Notes under the pieces: model-generated
Told to the model about the DNA's origin: nothing
The model's input: the letters and a program-made list of their open reading frames with translations, nothing else
Database searches by the model: none
Source: Allomyces macrogynus ATCC 38327
Taxonomy: Eukaryota > Blastocladiomycota > Blastocladiomycetes > Blastocladiales > Blastocladiaceae
Direction: 5' to 3'
DNA length: 64,000 nt
Assembly (NCBI GenBank): GCA_000151295.1
Contig: GG745333.1
Span: 591,173-655,172 of the forward strand
Program-made: the position numbers and the translations under genes
Shown here: positions 57,501 to 64,000 of the stretch, in pieces
Layout: every line of letters starts with the position of its first letter
Position numbering within the stretch: the stretch's first letter is position 1

Positions 57501-60500
57501 CTTGGGCTGGCGCCCGTCGGTCACGCGCTGGCTCTCAACCCAGTGCGGGATGCTCTCGCCCGAGCAGCAAGACTTTGTCAACTTGCTCATGGAGCACAGC
57601 ATCGACGAAGGGCTCAAGTTTGCGCGTAAGCAAAAGGAGCTGGTGCCGACTGTCAACCTGAACCTGGTCGCATCGCTGTGCCGGCTCATGTCGACGTTTT
57701 TGACTGAGGTCGACTGGAAACCCATGGGCGAAAGCGACTGGAAGGCGCTGCTGGGCTACCTGTTTATCTTCTGCTTCACGTGGTCGATTGGCGGCACGAT
57801 GCACGAGTCGTGCCAGGACCTGTTTGACACGTTTGCGCGCGAGCTGTTTGAGCATGGGCCGACCGTCGATTGCCCGATCCCGGGCGGGTCGACGATTTAC
57901 TCGTTTTATGCGCACGTCAAGCAGCGCACGCTCGCGCCGTGGGACGACCTCGTCACGCCGTTCCAGTATTCGCCGACCGTGCCCTACTTTGAGATCATGG
58001 TGCCGACCATGGACACGGTCCGGTTCCAGTACCTGACGGAACGACTGCTGCAAAACGCGTTCCCGACGCTACTTACCGGGTCAACGGGTGTGGGCAAGTC
58101 GGTGATCGTGCAGGACCTGATTGCGCGCACCGCCAAGGTCAAGAACTATTTGCCCATCTCCCTCAGCTTTTCGGCGCAGACGACGAGTGCCATGACGCAG
58201 CAATACCTGGAACTCAAGCTCGAAAAAAAGAAAAAGAACATCATGGGCGCGCCTGTCGGCTCGCGCATCGTCGTCTTTGTCGACGACCTTAACATGCCCA
58301 AGCTCGACACGTACGGCGCGCAGCCGCCGATCGAGCTACTGCGGCAGTTCATCGACATGGGCGGATTCTACGACCGGGACAAGCTCACGTGGAAGATTGT
58401 CGAGGACGTGAGTCTGCTCGCCGCGTGCGCGCCGCCGGGCGGTGGGCGCAACTCGATCACGCCGCGATTGATTCGGCACTTCAACGTGCTCAACATCCCG
58501 ATGCCGTCGGACGCTAGCCTGGCGCGGATTTTCAAGAGCATTCTCGACGGATTCCTCAAACCCTTTTCGTCAGACGTGCGGTCTGTGTCCGAGGCCGTGG
58601 TCAACAGCAGTATCGAGCTATACAACCGCATGTGCGCCGAGCTGCTGCCGACGCCCGCCAAGTCGCACTACACGTTCAACTTGCGCGACTTGTCCAAGGT
58701 CATTCAAGGCATCACGCAAATCAGGCCCGTCAACATCACGACGCGCATGAACGCGGTCTCTGTGTTTGCGCACGAGGCCGCGCGCGTGTTCCACGACCGC
58801 TTGATCGACCAGCCTGACCGCGCCTACTTTGGCAAGCTCATGGAAGAGCTCGTTTCGAAAAACTTTTCCGAGACCCTGTCGTCGGATCCGATCTTGTTTG
58901 GCGATTTCGGTAAGCGCGGCGTGCCGCGCGAAGAGCGCGTATACGCGCAGTTTACCGACATGGGCGCGCTCGGCACGCTACTTGAAGACTACCTCGAAGA
59001 GTACAATGTGACTTTGTCGCGCGACATGCGGCTCATCTTCTTCCTCGACGCCAAGCAGCACGTGGCCCGGATTTCGCGCATTATCCGACAACCGCGCGGC
59101 AACGCGCTGCTGGTCGGGATCGGCGGCACGGGCAAGAAATCGCTGACGCGGCTTGCGTCGCACATGGCCGAGTACCAGTGCATCGAGATTGAGTTGACGC
59201 GGACCTACGGCACGGTCGAGTGGCGCGAGGACATCAAGAAGCTCTATCGGATTGCGGGCGTGGAGGGCAAGAACACGGTGTTTTTGCTCAACGACACGCA
59301 AATCAAGACCGAGGCGTTCCTCGAGGACATCAACGGCATTCTCAACACTGGTGACGTGCCGAACCTGTTCGACATGGACGAGCGCGAGCAGATTATTGGC
59401 AACCTGCGGCCGATTGCGCGCGACAAGGGGTACCCGGAGGACCGCGATTCAGTCTACCAGTTCTTTGTGAACCGCGCGCGGGACAACTTACACATTGTGT
59501 TTGCTACGAGTCCCGTCGGCGACACGTTCCGCAACCGGTGCCGCATGTTCCCGTCGCTCGTCAACTGCTGTGCGATCGACTGGTTTGACGAGTGGCCGCG
59601 CGAGGCGCTGCTGTCCGTGTCGAAGCGGTTCCTCGAGTTTGTCGATCTCGGGTCCGACGACATGAAGGAGAAAATGTCAACGCTGTGCGTTGACGTGCAC
59701 ACGTCCGTCTCGACCATGGCCGCGCGGTTCTACGCCGAGTTGCGCCGCCGGTTCTACACGACGCCGACCAGTTACCTCGAGCTTATCAGCTTGTACATTG
59801 GGATGCTGCAGGAGAAGCGCAAGGAGATTGGCGCCGCGCGCGACCGGTTGCAGAATGGGTTGCACAAGCTCACCGAGACCAACGAGCTCGTCGCCAAAAT
59901 GCAAATCACGCTGCAGCAGCTTGGCCCGGAACTCAAGCAAAAGGCGGCCGACGTGGAGACGCTCATGATCAAGATCGCCAAGGATCAGGAGACGGCTGAT
60001 GGTGTCAAGAAAGTCGTGGCCGAAGAGGAAAAGGTCGTCAAGCTGCAGGCCGAGCAGACCGAGGCGATTGCGCGCGAGGCGCAAAAGGATCTCGACGAGG
60101 CGCTACCAGCACTCGAAGCGGCCTACAAGGCCCTCGACTCGCTCGAAAAGAAGGACGTGGCCGAAATGAAGGCGTTTGCTAAGCCACCCGATCTCGTCGT
60201 CATGGTCTTGGAGGCCGTATGCATCTTGTTCAAGGTCAAGCCCGATTGGGACAGCGCCAAGAAGCTGCTCGGCGACCCACAGTTTTTGAAAAAGATTCAA
60301 GACTACGACAAGGACTCGGTCAACGACGCGCTCGCCAAGAAGCTGAAAAAGTACATTGAGAACCCGAGCTTCACGCCCGAGGCCGTCGAAAAGGTGTCTC
60401 GCGCCGCGCGATCGATGTGCATGTGGGTGCTCGCCATGGATATTTACACGCGCGTGAACAAGGAAGTCGAGCCCAAGCGCAAGCGGCTGACCGAGGCGCA

Positions 60501-63500
60501 GAGCAGTCTCGAGACGACCAAGGCCAAGCTCGACGAAAAGCAGCGCCAGCTGCAAGAGGTCGAGGACCAACTGCAGAAACTCAAGGAAAAATACGAAGAA
60601 TCGATTGCCAGCAAGCGCATCCTGTCGGAAAAGATGGAGCAGACGACCAAGCGGCTCGAGCGCGCAAGCAAGCTCACGACGGCACTCGCCGACGAACAAG
60701 TGCGCTGGACGGCGTCAGTCGGGTTACTCAACCAACAAATGGACGAGATTGTCGGCAACGTCTTTATCGGCGCCGCGTGTGTCGCGTATTTCGGTGCGTT
60801 CACGTCCGGGTACCGCAAGGACATGATCGCGCAGTGGATCGACAAGTGTCAAGAGCTTGGTGTGCCCGTGGCCGAGAATTTCTCGCTGTCGGAGCAGCTT
60901 GGCGATCCGGTCCAGACGCGCGAGTGGAATGTTCAGGGCTTGCCGGCCGACGACTTGTCCACCGAGAACGGCATTCTCGTGACGCGCGGGCGGCGGTGGC
61001 CGCTCATGATTGACCCGCAGGGCCAGGCCAACCGGTGGATTCGCAACATGGAGGCGGCGAGTGATCTCAAAGTGGTCAAGCTGTCGGACCCCAAGTTTTT
61101 GCGCGCGCTTGAGAATGCGATTCGCATGGGCCAGCCGGTGCTCGTGGAGGACGTTGGCGAGCAGCTCGACCCGGCCATTGAGCCGCTGTTGCTCAAGCAG
61201 ACGATTCGGCAGGGTGGGCGGCTGCTCATGAAGCTCGGTGACACACTTGTCGAGTACGACAAGAACTTCAAGCTCTACATTACGACCAAGATGGCCAACC
61301 CGCACTATTTGCCCGAAGTGTGCATCAAGGTCACAGTCATCAACTTTACGGTCACCAAGACAGGTCTCGAGGGCCAGTTGCTCGCCGACGTGGTCAAACT
61401 CGAGCGGCCCGAGCTTGAGGAGCAGCGCAACACGCTCATCATGTCGATTTCCAACGACAAGCGCCAGCTGAAGGATATTGAAGAGAAGATTCTGCGACTG
61501 CTCTACAACTCGCAGGGCAACATTCTCGACGACGAGGAGCTGATCCTGACACTCAACCAGTCCAAGGTCACGTCGGGCGCCATCACGGACCGTCTCATCC
61601 AGGCTGAGCAGACGGAAAAGGCCATCAACTCGGCGCGTGAAAAGTATCGACCTGTCGCGCTGCGCGGCTCGATCTTGTACTTTGTCGTGGCCGATCTCGC
61701 CGAGATTGACCAAATGTACCAGTTCTCGCTCAAGTACTTCAAGAACCTGTTTACACAGTGCATCATTGACAGTCCCAAGGGCCAAGAGCTGTCGGAACAC
61801 GTCAAGTTCCTGTGCGACGACATCATGGTGTCCGTGTTCCGCAACGTTTCGCGCGGTCTGTTTGAGCAGCACAAGACCATCTTCTCGTTCATGATTTGCA
61901 TCTCGGTCATGCGCGACCGCGGCGACATTTCCGACGACGAGTGGAACTTCTTCCTGCGCGGTGCCGCGTCCCTCACGCAGCAGATCCCAACCAAGCCCGT
62001 GACGCGCTGGCTGACCGACGCCATGTGGCGCAACTGCTGCTCGCTCAGCGCGGCCGTACCCGTGTTTGCCGAGCTCGCCGATCACGTCTCGAGCCACACG
62101 CTCGACTGGGAGGCCTACATTGAAGCCGACGATCCATTTGCAGCCGCGATCCCGGGGATCCCGAGCGACAAGATTTCCGACTTCCAGCGTCTCTTGCTCG
62201 TCAAGGTGCTGCGCGAGGAGCTCGTTGTGGCTTCACTGCTCAGCTTTATCCGGCAGAATATTGGCGCGTCGTACATTGACATTCCGCCGCTCGACTTGAA
62301 GCACGTCTACAGCGACATGAGCTCGACGACGCCGCTCGTCTTCATTTTGTCGTCCGGGTCCGACCCAGTCTCAGGCCTGCTCAAGCTCGCGTCGGGCATG
62401 GGCTTCAGCGAGCGGCTGCACATGATTTCGCTCGGTCAAGGCCAGGGCCCAATTGCCGAGGCTCTGCTGCAAAAGACGGTGGAGAGCGGCGACTGGCTGT
62501 TCTTGCAAAACTGCCACTTGGCCGCGTCATGGATGACAAAGCTCGAGGCCAAGGTCAAGGAGATCTCGTCGGGCGAGATCAAGGCGCATACTACGTTCCG
62601 GCTCTACTTGTCGTCGATGCCGTCCAAGGTGTTCCCGGCCGCCGTGCTGCAAGAGTCGGTGAAAGTGACCAACGAGCCGCCCAAGGGCTTGCGCGCCAAC
62701 TTGGCCCGGTCATTTGCCGATATTCCGACCAACGTGTTCGACCACTCGCCGCCGCAAGGTGCGCGGTTCCGTAAACTCGCGTTCAGCCTGTGCTTCTTCA
62801 ACGCCATCATTCACGAGCGGAAAAAGTTTGGGCCACTGGGTTGGAATATTTCCTACGACTGGAGCAACTCGGACCTGGAAGTGTCGCTCGTCGTGCTGCG
62901 CAACTTCCTGACCAAGTCGAACACGATCCCTTGGGACGCGTTGCGGTACCTGACTGGCGAGATCACGTTTGGAGGGCGTGTGACTGACGACTGGGATCGG
63001 CGGTCGATGCGTACGCTACTGAGCAAGTACTACAGCGTGGACGTGCTCGATGACGGGTTTTCGCTCAGCCCGTCGGGCCACTACACGACGCCCGCCGACG
63101 GTAACCTCGCATCATTCCGCGCGCATATCGACAAGCTGCCGTTCACCGAGGATCCGAGCGTGTTTGGGATGCACGAAAACGCCAATGTCAGCTACCAGCT
63201 CCAAGAAACCAAGCGGTTGCTCAAGACGGTGCTCGACGTGCAGCCACGGCTCGTGTCATCTGGGGTGGGCAAGTCGCCCGAGGATCGCGTCACGGACGTG
63301 GCACAGTCGATTTTGTCACGCATTCCAGAGCTGTTGGCGTTGGATATCCACCCGCGCGCCGCATCGGCTGGCAAGCCCAAGTCGGTTGCCGAGGTCATGT
63401 TCCAGACGGACGATGCGGGCCGCATGCTCAATTCGCTAAGCACTGTCCTGCTGCAAGAGTGTGCGCGATTCAACCGGCTGATTTCGACCATCAAGTCGTC

Positions 63501-64000
63501 GCTTGAGAACTTGGTCAAGGCGATACGCGGGTTGGTTGTCATGAGCGCGCAGCTCGACCTCGTGTTCCAGTCGCTGCTCAACAACGAGGTGTGTGTCATA
63601 ATGGTTTTCACCCTTCTCCACCGGATCGGTATTTGCTTACTCACGTTAATCACATCGAATGAATAGGTGCCTGCGGCATGGGCCAGCGTGGCCTACCCGT
63701 CGCTCAAGCCGCTGTCGTCGTGGGTCGACGACTTTTTGACACGCGTGCAGGTGCTGCAAGAATGGATCGAAAAGGGCCAGCCGCGCACGTTCTGGCTGCC
63801 GGGCTTCTTCTTCCCACAAGGGTTCCTTACGGGCGTGTTCCAAAACCATGCGCGTAAGTACAACATTCCGATCGACTCACTCAAGTTCAAGTTCCAGATC
63901 CAGTCGGACGAGAGTCTTGACAGGGAGCCGGCGGCGGGAGCGGGAGTGGTGCTGGAACAGAGTGGGCCGCACGCGTCGGACGGCGTGCTGGTGCGCGGAC
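51564..64000 (+). CDS. DNAH6: Axonemal dynein heavy chain, DNAH6-like single-headed inner arm (3' end outside window)
   Basis: Exons 51564-52370, 52450-57378, 57454-63588 and 63667 onward, all phase 0, with GT-AG introns of 75-79 bases (donors GTGCGT, GTACGT, GTGTGT). About 4,068 residues are present and roughly 100 are missing at the C-terminus. After a Pro/Ser-rich N-terminus, NPYDLVITEYENVDK and LWKSFTTWHKNVR fit the DNAH6 N-terminal region. Walker A loops: GPAGTGKT near 1500, GPTGGGKT near 1780, GSTGVGKS near 2120, GIGGTGKKS near 2465. The stalk coiled coil spans about 2700-3000. Around AAA1, DYKMMGKFFAGLAQSGAWCC and the preceding ARGNVETWLSAVEETMF are closer to DNAH6 than to DNAH1, DNAH3, DNAH7 or DNAH12 as I know them; an alignment should confirm this. 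Such chains work as monomeric inner arms with actin and centrin or p28. The ATG at 51564 is the first in frame. Confidence 0.88.

Noticed and set aside
1..64000. tRNA genes, CRISPR arrays, prokaryotic operons
   Set aside because: No B-box-like GGTTCGA with matching cloverleaf was found by eye and no regularly spaced repeats exist. Gene structure and content are eukaryotic. A tRNAscan run would be needed to exclude a tRNA formally.

Overview
The window is GC-rich nuclear DNA of a eukaryote with large genes, few and short GT-AG introns (mostly 55-100 nt, acceptors often ending AATAG), and genes on both strands. Two axonemal inner-arm dynein heavy chains, a radial-spoke J-protein and a fungal-type fatty-acid elongation reductase point to a flagellated fungus (a zoosporic lineage such as Blastocladiomycota). 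This placement is inference from gene content; another flagellated opisthokont is not excluded.

Layout. 1-1366: C-terminal part of a PB1-domain protein. 1367-4047: gene-poor, with a strikingly CpG-depleted relic. 4048-8000 (minus strand): an Alr4036-type flavin-binding protein with a disturbed reading frame, ribosomal protein uS12 (RPS23), and the ER 3-ketoacyl-CoA reductase of very-long-chain fatty acid elongation, five exons. 8499-22527 (minus): a complete dynein heavy chain of the DNAH2 type (I1/f beta chain). 23563-24895: a broken F-box/leucine-rich gene. 25168-32419 (minus): three head-to-tail paralogues of a single-pass membrane protein family I do not recognise, with 12 conserved ectodomain cysteines and conserved short motifs in a low-complexity cytoplasmic tail. 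33202-41866: a spectraplakin-like cytolinker (two CH domains, long coiled-coil rod, SxIP motifs, GAS2-related domain). 42487-43272: RPS2. 44602-46084: a DNAJB13/RSP16-like J-protein. 46442-48359: a second broken F-box/leucine-rich gene. 48557-49654: an unrecognised gene. 49793-51114: an XRCC2-like RAD51 paralogue. 51564-end: a second dynein heavy chain (DNAH6-like), divergent from XRCC2 and cut by the window edge.

How the genes relate. DNAH2, the DNAH6-like chain and the DNAJB13-like protein all belong to the 9+2 flagellum, and the spectraplakin-like protein would be expected to link actin to microtubules, so the window has a loose cytoskeletal/flagellar flavour among housekeeping genes. Several genes carry single-base frame breaks or in-frame stops. 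In the dynein, where more than 4,000 residues are otherwise intact, sequence error is the likelier cause; in the F-box genes real decay is likelier. The items most worth follow-up are the three-gene membrane protein array and the spectraplakin-like protein.
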